From Micromonospora sp. LH3U1 (GTDB taxonomy: Bacteria; Actinomycetota; Actinomycetes; Mycobacteriales; Micromonosporaceae): a stretch of 64,000 nucleotides of DNA. A model generated the notes under the pieces. It searched no databases, was not told the DNA's origin, and was given only the letters and a program-made list of their open reading frames with translations. Below, piece by piece: positions 7,399 to 15,916 of the stretch. A program made the position numbers and the translations under genes. The stretch spans positions 3,967,501 to 4,031,500 of the forward strand of contig NZ_CP116936.1 of the NCBI RefSeq assembly GCF_028475105.1, given 5' to 3'. Position 1 is the stretch's first letter. Each line of letters opens with the position of its first letter.

Positions 7399-8946
7399 AT
7401 GACTGAGCAACACGGCACGGTGGTCATCGGCGCGGGGCCGGCCGGGCTCACGGCGGCGTACGAGTTGCTGCGGCACGGTCGGCCGGTCCGGGTGTTCGAG
7501 GCGGACGACGTGGTCGGCGGGATCAGCCGGACCGTGGAGCGCGACGGGTGGCGGTTCGACATCGGTGGGCACCGGTTCTTCACGAAGGTGCCCCGGGTGG
7601 AGGCGTTCTGGCACGAGATCCTGCCGGACGAGGACTTCCTGACGCGGCCCCGGATGAGCCGGATCTTCTACCGGGGTGCGCTGTTCAACTACCCGCTCAG
7701 CGCCGTGAACGCGCTGCGCAACCTCGGGCTGCCGGAGGCCGCCCGCTGCCTCGGCTCGTACGCCCGCGCCCGGCTGCGCCCGCCCAAGGACCAGTCGCAC
7801 TTCGAAGGCTGGGTGTCGGCCCGGTTCGGGTGGCGGCTCTACTCGATCTTCTTCAAGACGTACACCGAGAAGGTCTGGGGAATGCCGGCGGACCGGCTGC
7901 AGGCGGACTGGGCCGCGCAGCGGATCAAGAACCTGTCGCTGGCCAAGGCGATCCGCAACGCGGTGCTGCCCCGGCGGCGGCGAACGGACGTGACCAGCCT
8001 GATCGAGCAGTTCCAGTACCCGAAGTACGGGCCGGGGATGATGTGGGAACGCTGCGCCGAGCAGGTGCGCCAGCGGGGCGGGCAGGTGTCGACCGGCATC
8101 TGGGTCACGGCCGTGCACCGCGACCCGGCACAACGGCGGGCGATCAGCGTGACGGTCAACGGCGCGGGCGGGCAGCGTACCGAACCGGCGGACCACGTGA
8201 TCTCGTCGATGCCGATCTCGGAGCTGGTGGCCGCGCTACGCCCTCCGGCGCCGCCGGAGGTGCTGGCCTGCGCCGCCGACCTGCGCTACCGCGACTTCCT
8301 GACGGTCGCCCTGGTGGTGCCGGCGGAATTCTCGTTCCCGGACAACTGGATCTACGTGCACGACCCGGGGGTACGGGTGGGCCGGATCCAGAACTTCGGC
8401 TCCTGGTCGCCGTACCTCGTCAAGGACGGGCGCACCTGCCTGGGCCTGGAGTACTTCGTCTTCGAGGACGACGAGATGTGGCGTACCCCGGATGCCGACC
8501 TCGTGGCGTTGGCTACCGCGGAGCTGGAGCGGTTGGGGTTGGCCCGGCCCGGCGTGGTGGAGGCCGGCTACGTCGTGCGCATGCCCAAGGCCTACCCGGT
8601 GTACGACGAGCGCTACCAGCACAACGTGGACGTGATCCGGGCCTGGCTGACCGAGGCCGTGCCGAACGTGCACCCGGTGGGGCGCAACGGCATGCACCGC
8701 TACAACAACCAGGACCACTCGATGCTCACCGCGATGCTCACCGCCGAGAACATCGCCACCGGCAGTACGCACGACGTGTGGTCGGTCAACGTGGAGCAGG
8801 ACTACCACGAGCAGTCCTCTGACCGCGACGGCCGACGGGGCACGGGCCGGGACGCGCCGGTGCTGCCCAGCCGGGTCATCACCGCTCCCGAGGGTGTCCG
8901 TGCCGCTGGAACCGGTGATCGGCCGGCGCAGGTGCCGCTGGGCTGA
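7399..8946 (+). CDS. FAD-dependent NAD(P)-binding protein, UDP-galactopyranose-mutase-like
   Basis: 515 residues. The N-terminal dinucleotide-binding motif is VVIGAGPAGLTAAYELL, then the acidic end of strand 2 (VRVFEADDVVGGISRT). The block RFDIGGHRFFTKVPRVEAFW is typical of the UDP-galactopyranose mutase/protoporphyrinogen oxidase-like group of amine-oxidase-fold flavoproteins, often found beside glycosyltransferases. The start at 7399 is chosen for GGGAG nine nt upstream; ATG 7372 is in frame. The reaction is uncertain: a nucleotide sugar or polyprenyl sugar isomerisation fits the neighbour. Confidence 0.75.
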   Translation: MTEQHGTVVIGAGPAGLTAAYELLRHGRPVRVFEADDVVGGISRTVERDGWRFDIGGHRFFTKVPRVEAFWHEILPDEDFLTRPRMSRIFYRGALFNYPLSAVNALRNLGLPEAARCLGSYARARLRPPKDQSHFEGWVSARFGWRLYSIFFKTYTEKVWGMPADRLQADWAAQRIKNLSLAKAIRNAVLPRRRRTDVTSLIEQFQYPKYGPGMMWERCAEQVRQRGGQVSTGIWVTAVHRDPAQRRAISVTVNGAGGQRTEPADHVISSMPISELVAALRPPAPPEVLACAADLRYRDFLTVALVVPAEFSFPDNWIYVHDPGVRVGRIQNFGSWSPYLVKDGRTCLGLEYFVFEDDEMWRTPDADLVALATAELERLGLARPGVVEAGYVVRMPKAYPVYDERYQHNVDVIRAWLTEAVPNVHPVGRNGMHRYNNQDHSMLTAMLTAENIATGSTHDVWSVNVEQDYHEQSSDRDGRRGTGRDAPVLPSRVITAPEGVRAAGTGDRPAQVPLG

Positions 8947-9058
8947 CGGAACGGAACGCGAGCGGCCGGTGGTGTGCCTCGGCGGAGGCGGTGCGCTCCG
9001 CGTCGACCAGAGCGCGGCCTCGCTGAACGCGGGCATCCGTGCGCTAGCGTGTCGCCCC

Positions 9059-9427
9059 ATGGGACCCGTGGACCTGGTCTTGGCCGTCGTCGCCGCCGCC
9101 GCCAACCTGGCCATGGCCGCCGTGCTGCTCGCCAGGAGCCGTGGCGGCACGGCGGTGCCCCGGATCTTCGGCCGCCCGCAGCCCCTCCCGCGCCTGCGGG
9201 CCGTGATGCACACCTGCCTGGGGCTGGGGATGGGCGTCGGCTGGCTCGCGAAGGACATCTTCCCGCCCCACTCCACGGGCGACACGGTGCTGTTCCACGT
9301 GGTGAGGATCCTGCTGGTGGCTGCTTGCGTCACCGCCCTGCTGGGCGCCTTCCGGCACGCGCGCCCCAGCCACCACCTGGGCAAGCCTCGCATCGGGATG
9401 CGGCCGCGAGCCGGCCGGCCACATTGA
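9059..9427 (+). CDS. small membrane protein of unknown function
   Basis: 122 residues with a hydrophobic N-terminal helix (VDLVLAVVAAAANLAMAAVLL), a central hydrophobic stretch (CLGLGMGVGWLAKDIF) and a third helix (VVRILLVAACVTALLG); the tail is basic. No family recognised. There is no clear ribosome binding site; a TAGCGT box eight nt before the ATG suggests a leaderless transcript. Confidence 0.55.
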   Translation: MGPVDLVLAVVAAAANLAMAAVLLARSRGGTAVPRIFGRPQPLPRLRAVMHTCLGLGMGVGWLAKDIFPPHSTGDTVLFHVVRILLVAACVTALLGAFRHARPSHHLGKPRIGMRPRAGRPH

Positions 9428-9526
9428 GAAGCCTCGAAGGACGCCGTCCGGTCCCGCCGACCGTGCGAACCAGATCTCGGGCAGGACGGATCGGCTGCGT
9501 CACAGCGCGAGTTTCTCCGGGGGGTG

Positions 9527-9553
9527 TGTCGATCCGCGGGCCGCTCGTTCGAC
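9527..9553 (+). promoter_or_regulatory. ECF42-type sigma promoter
   Basis: TGTCGA (9527-9532) is followed after 17 nt by CGAC (9550-9553). This matches the promoter motif described for ECF42 sigma factors (TGTCGA -35, CGA-type -10), and it lies 50 bp before the DGPF gene that precedes the ECF42 gene. The pair is therefore probably autoregulated. Confidence 0.6.
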
Positions 9554-9602
9554 GTGTGGGTGCGAGGGTCGAGAGGCGGCCCCGCCGGATGAGGAGAACG
9601 CG

Positions 9603-9974
9603 ATGCCGAAGTACATGCTGATCATGCGGGGCACCGACGAGTCGAACGCGGCCATGATGGCGTCGATCGACGAGGCGATGGCCGCGACCGGTCGGTTCAT
9701 CGAGGAGATGATCAAGGCTGGTGTTCTCCTCGCGGCCGAAGGGCTGGACGATCCGGCCCGAGGCGTCGTGGTCGACTTCAGCGGCGAGGCCCCGGTGGTC
9801 ACCGACGGGCCGTACGGCGAGACCAAGGAACTGTTCGGGGGCTTCTTCCTGCTCGACGTCGCCTCGCAGCAGGAGGCGGTCGAGTGGGCCAAGCGGGTCC
9901 CGGCGACCCCCGGGTCCAAGATCGAGGTCCGGCGGGTGCCCGGGAGCGACGAGGTTCCGCAGGTCGACGAGTGA
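9603..9974 (+). CDS. YCII/DGPF-domain protein
   Basis: 123 residues of the YCII-related fold. It contains the naming motif DGPYGETKELFGGFFLLD, where DGPF appears as DGPY. These small ferredoxin-like-fold proteins are encoded next to ECF42 sigma factors across actinobacteria, and their biochemical activity is unknown. A GGAG element precedes the ATG. It is 43 bp upstream of the sigma factor and probably cotranscribed from the TGTCGA promoter. Confidence 0.88.
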   Translation: MPKYMLIMRGTDESNAAMMASIDEAMAATGRFIEEMIKAGVLLAAEGLDDPARGVVVDFSGEAPVVTDGPYGETKELFGGFFLLDVASQQEAVEWAKRVPATPGSKIEVRRVPGSDEVPQVDE

Positions 9975-10017
9975 TTGTCAAGGACTGGGCCGGGCGCGAG
10001 AACAACGCCCAGATCTG

Positions 10018-11244
10018 ATGGGTACGACCGACGTCGAGGCCGTCTGGCGGATCGAGTCGGCGCGGATCGTCGCCGCGCTGACCCGGTTCACCGGCGATTT
10101 CGGGCTGGCCGAGGACGCGGCCCAGGAGGCGGTGGCCGAGGCGCTGGTGTCGTGGCCGCTCACCTCCCCGACGAATCCGGCCGGCTGGCTGATGGCCACG
10201 GCCCGGAGGCGGGCGATCGACGCGATCCGCCGCCGGACCGCCCTCCAGGACCGATATGCCCTGCTGGCGGCCGACGTGGCGGCCGACTCGACGGTTGACG
10301 AAGAAGTCGATCCTGACAAGATCGATGACGACGTGCTGGCGCTGATGTTCGTCAGTTGCCACCCGGTGCTCTCCCGCGAGGCCCGGGCGGCGCTGACCCT
10401 ACGCGTGGTCGGCGGCCTGTCCAGCGAGGAGATCGCCCGCGCGTTCCTCGTATCCGTGCCGACCGTGCAGGCCCGCATCACCCGGGGCAAGAAGACGATC
10501 GCGGCGGCCGGGGTGCCGTTCGAGCTGCCGCCGGCCGCCGAGCGCCGGGAGCGGCTGGGCGGCGTACTCAGCGTCCTCTACGTGATCTTCACCGAGGGAT
10601 CGACGGCCACGTCGGGCGACCGGCTGCTACGCCCCGACGTCGCGTACGAGGCGATCCGGCTGGCCCGCACGCTGGCCGCGCTGCAACCGGCCGAGCCGGA
10701 GGTGCACGGCCTGCTCGCGTTGTGCGAGCTGACCGCCGCGCGCTTCCCGGCCCGGACCAGCCCGGACGGCTCGCCGATCCTGCTGGAGGACCAGGACCGC
10801 CGGTTGTGGGACTTCTCGGCGATCCGCCGTGGGCTGGCCTCGCTGGCCAGGGCATCGACTCGCGGCCTCGGCCCCTACGGTCTGCAGGCGGCGATCGCGG
10901 CCACCCACGCGTCGGCGCCCTCCGTCGAGGCGACCGACTGGGACCGGATCGTGGTGCTCTACGAGGCACTCGGCCGGGTCGCGCCCTCGCCGGTGGTCGA
11001 GCTCAACCGGGCCGTCGCCGTGGCCATGGCCTCGGGCCCGGCGCAGGCCCTGGCCATCGTGGACGAGTTGATCGCCTCGGACCGGCTCCCCGGTTCGCAT
11101 CTGGTTCCGACCGTACGCGGTGAGCTGCTGGTCCGGCTGGGACGGCGACCGGAAGCGCGCGCCGAGCTGGAGCTGGCCGCCCGGCTGTGCGCCAACCAGC
11201 GTGAACGGTCTGTGCTGCTGCGCAAGGCGGCCACGCTGGGCTGA
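10018..11244 (+). CDS. ECF42-type RNA polymerase sigma factor with C-terminal extension
   Basis: 408 residues. Sigma region 2 (about 15-80, DFGLAEDAAQEAVAEALVSW ... RRRAIDAIRR) and region 4 (about 115-165, LTLRVVGGLSSEEIARAFLV) are followed by a long helical extension of about 230 residues (QPAEPEVHGLLALCELTAARFPAR, then TPR-like repeats). This architecture and the neighbouring DGPF gene define ECF42. There is no anti-sigma gene; in this group the extension is needed for activity. The frame is open upstream, but ATG 10018 starts the conserved sequence. Confidence 0.9.
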   Translation: MGTTDVEAVWRIESARIVAALTRFTGDFGLAEDAAQEAVAEALVSWPLTSPTNPAGWLMATARRRAIDAIRRRTALQDRYALLAADVAADSTVDEEVDPDKIDDDVLALMFVSCHPVLSREARAALTLRVVGGLSSEEIARAFLVSVPTVQARITRGKKTIAAAGVPFELPPAAERRERLGGVLSVLYVIFTEGSTATSGDRLLRPDVAYEAIRLARTLAALQPAEPEVHGLLALCELTAARFPARTSPDGSPILLEDQDRRLWDFSAIRRGLASLARASTRGLGPYGLQAAIAATHASAPSVEATDWDRIVVLYEALGRVAPSPVVELNRAVAVAMASGPAQALAIVDELIASDRLPGSHLVPTVRGELLVRLGRRPEARAELELAARLCANQRERSVLLRKAATLG

Positions 11245-11315
11245 CTTCTCCGGCTCGGCCAGCCGGGAGTCGAGCACGGCCCGGATGCCGTCGATCGCGG
11301 CCGGCGGCTATGGAT

Positions 11316-11813
11316 TCACCGACGTCGGAGCAGTCCGCGTTCGGCCATGTAGCCGCGTAGCGTCTCGGCATCCTCGGCGGACATCAACCGGCGTGGGATC
11401 ACGGTCGCCGGCATCCGACCGACGTACACGATCCAGAACTCAGGGGTGTCTTTTACCTCGGCGACCCCGTCCCAGGCGATGCCGCCGGACTCCGAGCCGC
11501 TGCGCATCATGATGTTGTCATCGGTGATGTCGTAGGCGCCCTCGACAGCGTAGCCACTGGAGCGGCGCCGGGCGCGCAACCGCACCCACGGCCAGTACAG
11601 CATCGACAGCAGGCCACCCACGACCATCGCCATCCACAGCGGCGAAATCTGCTCGCCCCACGCGAACCCCCGCGAGAGGGCGAGGCCGATCGCCCCGACC
11701 GCCGCCAGCGTCGCGCCGATATAGCCGTACCTGCGCAGCCGAACACTGCCGAGCGCAGCGGCAACGCGGCCGGGATAGGCGGGATCGGCGGGGACGTCAA
11801 AACGGATGTGCAC
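11316..11813 (-). CDS. YcxB-like membrane protein
   Basis: About 165 residues. Two membrane helices (YIGATLAAVGAIGLALSRG and ISPLWMAMVVGGLLSMLYWP) precede a C-terminal soluble domain (YDITDDNIMMRSGSESGGIAWDGVAEVKD ... WIVYVG ... VIPRR) that matches the YcxB-like fold of unknown function. The start at GTG 11813 is chosen because the protein similarity begins there and a TATCGT box lies 6 nt upstream, fitting a leaderless mRNA. Convergent with the ECF42 gene. Confidence 0.7.
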   Translation of the reverse strand: MHIRFDVPADPAYPGRVAAALGSVRLRRYGYIGATLAAVGAIGLALSRGFAWGEQISPLWMAMVVGGLLSMLYWPWVRLRARRRSSGYAVEGAYDITDDNIMMRSGSESGGIAWDGVAEVKDTPEFWIVYVGRMPATVIPRRLMSAEDAETLRGYMAERGLLRRR

Positions 11814-12026
11814 GCCAGAACGATAGTGCCCCCACCCGCCCCTGGCGGCGCCGAACTCCCGCTCCCCTGGCCGGGTCGTCGAGCAGGGTCGGCGGCAGGT
11901 CACTACGCCTGACCCTCGTCGACGCTCAGCCGCGGGTGAGGCAATGCGCCCGGCAGCTACCGAACGCATTGACATCGACGGGGTGGCGAACCGGCCGTCT
12001 CCAGCCGGTGGCGATCAGTTTCCCGA

Positions 12027-12314
12027 TCAGAAGGGGGGTGCGTCCTGGCCCATCAGTGCCAGCACGACGCCGCCCTTCCCGCTCTTGAGGCCTTGGACGA
12101 CGACCTTGCCGGTGCTGCCGTCGGGCAGCTCCAACGTGAAGGTCTTCCCGACCGCGTTCTTGGGGCCATTGCCGGCACTGTTGGCAGGTCGGAAGTCGCC
12201 CGCCCACGGCGGAATCCCACCCTTACGAGCGGGCTCGGCGAAGAGCGCGGCGGTGCCAGGAGTCCTGGTGCCATCGGAGGAAAGAAGCACTGAGGCGCTG
12301 CGAAAGGTAGCCAT
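12027..12314 (-). CDS. small protein of unknown function
   Basis: 95 residues from ATG 12314. The N-terminal half is low complexity; the second half (VGKTFTLELPDGSTGKVVVQGLKSGKGGVVLALMG) looks like a small beta-rich domain. I recognise no family. No ribosome binding site is visible; the upstream sequence has TATCCT eight nt before the ATG. Confidence 0.5.
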   Translation of the reverse strand: MATFRSASVLLSSDGTRTPGTAALFAEPARKGGIPPWAGDFRPANSAGNGPKNAVGKTFTLELPDGSTGKVVVQGLKSGKGGVVLALMGQDAPPF

Positions 12315-12436
12315 ATACACCAAGGATATCCCGGACTGCGCTCGATCGCGCCACGACACCTGCCCCGAAACGCCGACGGCCACGGTGAGCGACAGGCGGT
12401 GAACGCGGCGGACGGCCCGGTAGCGCTGCGATGTGC

Positions 12437-13297
12437 CTACACATCGTTGTGCCGAGCGCCACCCGTCGGGGCCGACTCTTGACGCGGCAGGTGTGTGCAG
12501 TGGGCCACCGTGGCGTCGTCGGGCAGCTGCGCTAGAGGTCCGCCGGCGGCCTGGGCTTCAGCTTGCCGGACCCGGCGGATGACACCGGCTGGTCCGTTGG
12601 CGGCGAGCAGATCCAGGACACCGGACCAGTCGGTCAGGCCGTACGGGCTGACGATGCGGCTGGCGCCGTTGCTGAGCAGCGCGACGCCGGTCAGGTCAGC
12701 GAGGGACCGGCTGCCGGTGATCGCCTCCTGCGCGGCGCGCGGGTCGTCCTTGGCGATCCAGTAGCCGCCCGGCTGGTTCCGGCGGGCGCGCATCGCCGTG
12801 ACGCAGGATTCGCGGACGCGGTCGTACTCCGGCGTGCCCTGGGGAACCCCGGCCAGGGGCGCGGAGCATGCGCGCCTGGCGATGACCTCGCGCTCATCGG
12901 TGATCACCTGCGGGCCAGCATGGGCCTGGTCGAGGACGAGGAAGGAGTCCGCGAGCAGGAGATGGTCCAGGCGGCCCCGGCGGGCGCGGACCATCAGGAC
13001 GGTGGCCTGCGGGCTGCTGGGGTCCGTGATGTCGCAGGTGTCGCCGTGCGCGGCGGCCAACTCGCCGATGGCGGTGGCGAGGATGGACCCGAGGTCTCGC
13101 CCGTCGTCGCGCGACAGGTGGCCGAGCAGCGCTCCGCCGAGGCGGTGCGTGTACCAGGCGACACCGTGGAAGCAGAGCGACTCGGATCCCGGGATGCCGG
13201 CACCATCCAGCAGAACGACAGCGCCGGGAACAGCACCGACGAAGTCCTCGTTCGGCCGATTGGCCCTACCGGCGCTCGTCGCCAGGCTGACGTACAC
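12437..13297 (-). CDS. PP2C-like protein phosphatase-fold protein
   Basis: 286 residues from GTG 13297, with GGGAG seven nt upstream. The sequence follows a divergent PP2C-type metal-dependent phosphatase pattern: an early NRPNEDFVG with the metal-ligand Asp, VVLLDGAGI, LLLADSFLVLD and ADLTGVALLSNGASRIV. Such actinobacterial proteins may dephosphorylate Ser/Thr or act as catalytically weak regulators. The same frame runs on upstream to 14926, but that part is a shadow of the MFS gene. Confidence 0.7.
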   Translation of the reverse strand: MYVSLATSAGRANRPNEDFVGAVPGAVVLLDGAGIPGSESLCFHGVAWYTHRLGGALLGHLSRDDGRDLGSILATAIGELAAAHGDTCDITDPSSPQATVLMVRARRGRLDHLLLADSFLVLDQAHAGPQVITDEREVIARRACSAPLAGVPQGTPEYDRVRESCVTAMRARRNQPGGYWIAKDDPRAAQEAITGSRSLADLTGVALLSNGASRIVSPYGLTDWSGVLDLLAANGPAGVIRRVRQAEAQAAGGPLAQLPDDATVAHCTHLPRQESAPTGGARHNDV

Positions 13298-13422
13298 GGG
13301 TGGGCTCCCTCGGTGGGCGAGAGCAGGGACGATGGCGTGCCGCCAGTGCCGCGAAGCCCGCCGCGTCGGCGGGGGGGGAAACTCGATGTGCGGTTGCCGG
13401 AGCACGCTGATAGACAGTCGGC

Positions 13423-13559
13423 GTGGCAACGAGTCTAGAGTTCCCCGCTCTGCTGCGGCTGATCGACGAACGGGCGGTCGTGTTCCGGTGGACGCCCTGA
13501 AGCTCGACGGCGATCGGCGTCTCTTCGACCTGCTCCTGGCCTGGGACCCGGATGAGTAA
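13423..13559 (+). pseudogene. remnant of a maleylpyruvate isomerase-family (mycothiol-dependent) gene
   Basis: Reading from GTG 13423, the first 22 codons give ATSLEFPALLRLIDERAVVF, the usual N-terminus of actinobacterial mycothiol-dependent maleylpyruvate isomerase-family proteins; the frame then stops at 13498-13500. In another frame, 13482-13559 gives VPVDALKLDGDRRLFDLLLA followed by WDPDE and TAA, which resembles the C-terminus of the same family. The roughly 200 middle residues are missing, so this is an internal deletion scar fusing both ends of one gene. The family resemblance is from recall and not from a search. Confidence 0.65.
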
Positions 13560-13581
13560 CACGTGACGATGCGCCCGCGAC

Positions 13582-14829
13582 TCAAGCGACGCGGACGTCT
13601 TCGGCCAAGACGGCCGGCGCAGGGGCGGAAAAATGGTTCCGTTTGGGCAGCAGGAGCGGGGTGGCGAGCAGGAGAACGCCGGAGGCGGCGATCGCGGCGA
13701 GCGGGCTGGTGAGCGTGGCGAGAATGCCCCAGATCACCGTCAGGGCAGCCTGTAGGAGTCTGCTGGTGGCACTCCACGTGCTGAGGATTCGAGCGGTGTG
13801 CTGCGCGGGAGTCCGTTGCAGGCGTTCGGTCGCGTAGATCGGATTGAAGATCCCCATGCAGGTGATCAGCAGGCCCTCGACGACGATCACGGTGATGAGT
13901 CCGGGGATGCCGGGTTGAACGAACGTGAGACCGAGCGGGAAGAGCGAACGCAGCCAACCAGAGCTGATCATGACCCGGTGCCGGCCGTAGCGGGCCACGA
14001 GGCGCGCGGACAGCCGGGCGCCCACGAAGCCGCCGAGTGCCGGGATGCCGAAAGCAAGACCGTACTGCCAGGGCGGGAAGTGGTATTGACCCAGCAGGAG
14101 AACGGCCAGGAGCGGGGCGGTGGCCATGATGAGGCCGCCGACCAGGATCGAGTTGAGGAACAAGCCCCTGAGTACGCGGTCGCCGAGGATGAACCGCCAG
14201 CCGTCCAGAAGGTCGGCTCCGCGCAGCCTGGTGGTCGGGTCGCGGGGTGTGGCGCCGTCGCCGGCACCGATGCGGAGGATCCCGAACGCGGACAGCAGGT
14301 AGCTGAACGCGTCGGCCAGGACAGTGATGACCGGGCCGAGCAACCCGATGAGCGCCCCACCGAGGGGCGGACCCGCGGCGGTCGCCACCCAGTTCGTGCC
14401 CTCGAATCTCCCGTTCGCCACGAGGAGGTGATCGCTGCGGACGAGATACTTCAGGTACGCGCCGGATGCGGCAGCGAAGGCGATGCTCGCGGTCCCGGAG
14501 ATGACCGAGACGACCAGCAGTTGGCCGTAGGACAGCCTGTCGAGGACGTACGCGATCGGGACACTCGCCATCGCGACGAACCGGATCAGGTCCATCGCGA
14601 TCATCACGGGCCGCTTGGCCCGGTGCTCCACCCACGGTCCGAGCGAGAACGCGACAATCGCCGCGACGGCAAGCCCGGCCGCTTCCAGGAGCGACACGGC
14701 GAACGCCGGCGAGTGCAGCACGTGAACTGCGATCAGCGGAAATGCGCCGAAGGCGATCCACGTACCGTAGGTGCTGGCGGCGTAGGCCGACCACAGCCAA
14801 CCGAAATCGGGCCCCAACCGCACGCGCAT
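13582..14829 (-). CDS. MFS transporter, probable exporter
   Basis: 415 residues, about twelve membrane helices, of the MFS_3/enterobactin exporter-like group: LWSAYAASTYGTWIAFGAFPLIAV at the N-terminus, LGPWVEHRAKRPVMIAMDLIR as the loop 2-3 motif, and GPPLGGALIGLLGPVITVLADA. It probably exports a small molecule; the substrate is unknown. The start at ATG 14829 is chosen for GGGAG five nt upstream. Divergent from a LysR regulator which likely controls it. Confidence 0.85.
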   Translation of the reverse strand: MRVRLGPDFGWLWSAYAASTYGTWIAFGAFPLIAVHVLHSPAFAVSLLEAAGLAVAAIVAFSLGPWVEHRAKRPVMIAMDLIRFVAMASVPIAYVLDRLSYGQLLVVSVISGTASIAFAAASGAYLKYLVRSDHLLVANGRFEGTNWVATAAGPPLGGALIGLLGPVITVLADAFSYLLSAFGILRIGAGDGATPRDPTTRLRGADLLDGWRFILGDRVLRGLFLNSILVGGLIMATAPLLAVLLLGQYHFPPWQYGLAFGIPALGGFVGARLSARLVARYGRHRVMISSGWLRSLFPLGLTFVQPGIPGLITVIVVEGLLITCMGIFNPIYATERLQRTPAQHTARILSTWSATSRLLQAALTVIWGILATLTSPLAAIAASGVLLLATPLLLPKRNHFSAPAPAVLAEDVRVA

Positions 14830-14917
14830 GCGACTCCCTCGCGACAACCGATTCTTTGGGTCTCCGCATCACACCGACCGCACCGCCGCAGATCAAACAA
14901 CCGCCTTCCGGGCGAGC

Positions 14918-14945
14918 CACAACCATCAGTTGTGCGTATGCATAC
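14918..14945. promoter_or_regulatory. palindromes between MFS and LysR genes
   Basis: CACAAC-N5-GTTGTG (14918-14934) and the perfect palindrome GTATGCATAC (14936-14945) lie side by side at the LysR start. Such dyads are typical LysR recognition sites in divergent spacers. The second overlaps the LysR ATG at 14938, which fits negative autoregulation or a start further downstream. Confidence 0.4.
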
Positions 14946-15906
14946 TGTGTCAGTGGATACCGAGGCGGTGCGATCGTTCGTCCGCGCGTCCGAGCTCGGA
15001 CAGCTGCAACACGCGGCCGACGAGCTCGGCGTCACGCAGCAGGCCGTGTCGAAGCGGATCGCGACCCTTGAGCGCGAACTCGACGTCCGCCTGTTCACCC
15101 GCACCGCCCGAGGGGTTGAGCTGACACTCGACGGCCAGGCGTTCCTCCCGCACGCCCGGACCATCGTCACGGCTGTCGATCGCGCCATCGCCGCGATCAG
15201 ACCGGGCTCGCGGGCCCTTCGCATCGACGTTCTCGGCCTGCGCAGCGCGCAGGCCGTCGTCCTGCACGACTACTGGCGATCACATCCGGACACCAACCTC
15301 GACGTGGTGACCCTCAGGGTCAACGACCCTCGCGCGGCGGTCGCCGCCGTCCAGGCCGGCGATATCGACGCGTCGTTCCGCTCGGTCACCGACCCGGCCA
15401 CACTGCCGCGCGACGTGCAGATGATCCACGCGTTCGACTCGCCGCTGGAACTCCTCGTCGGCCCGAGGCACCCGCTGGCCTCCGCACGGACACTGACGCC
15501 GTCCCAACTGCGTCAGCACCGGATCTGGGTGCCGGGTATCGCACCGCGAAGCGAATGGGCAGAGTTCTACGATCAGCTCGCCACCGACTTCGACCTCCGC
15601 GTCGACGCCGCCGGGCCGAACTTCGGCAACGAGGTACTCCTCGACATCCTCGCGGACTCCACTGACGTGGCAACCCTCGTGGGCTCGCGCGACCGGTACA
15701 TCTGGCCGACGAACTACGACCTACGCCGCATCCCGATCGTGAACCCGACGCTCGCGTACCCGCTCTCGCTCATCCTTCCCCGAGCGAACCCACACCCGGG
15801 GCTCCGGGCGGTCATCGCGCACTTCGCGAGCCTGACACCGCTCCCCGAGACGGCCTGGCGCCCATCCTGGGCAGCGGCACCACGTCCCTCCGACGGAGAC
15901 AGCTAG
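14938..15906 (+). CDS. LysR-family transcriptional regulator
   Basis: 322 residues. The N-terminal winged HTH reads VRSFVRASELGQLQHAADELGVTQQAVSKRIATLERELDVRLF. The effector-binding domain follows from about residue 90 (LRIDVLGL, SPLELLVGPRHPLA). It probably controls the divergent MFS exporter. Start choice is uncertain: ATG 14938 sits inside a palindrome, and GTG 14953 is an in-frame alternative close to where related proteins begin. The downstream glyoxalase-fold gene follows after 10 bp. Confidence 0.88.
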   Translation: MHTVSVDTEAVRSFVRASELGQLQHAADELGVTQQAVSKRIATLERELDVRLFTRTARGVELTLDGQAFLPHARTIVTAVDRAIAAIRPGSRALRIDVLGLRSAQAVVLHDYWRSHPDTNLDVVTLRVNDPRAAVAAVQAGDIDASFRSVTDPATLPRDVQMIHAFDSPLELLVGPRHPLASARTLTPSQLRQHRIWVPGIAPRSEWAEFYDQLATDFDLRVDAAGPNFGNEVLLDILADSTDVATLVGSRDRYIWPTNYDLRRIPIVNPTLAYPLSLILPRANPHPGLRAVIAHFASLTPLPETAWRPSWAAAPRPSDGDS

Positions 15907-15916
15907 CATCGTCGGC

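Noticed and set aside
11245..11315. Codon-like minus-strand stretch (AAIDGIRAVLDSRLAEPEK) between the ECF42 and YcxB-like genes
   Set aside because: It could be a gene scrap, but it is too short and matches no family I know.
12437..14926. One 829-residue minus-strand frame covering the PP2C-like gene and most of the MFS gene
   Set aside because: Only its last 286 residues are coding-like; the rest is a shadow of the MFS gene in another frame. A GTG with a good ribosome site at 13297 sets the real start.
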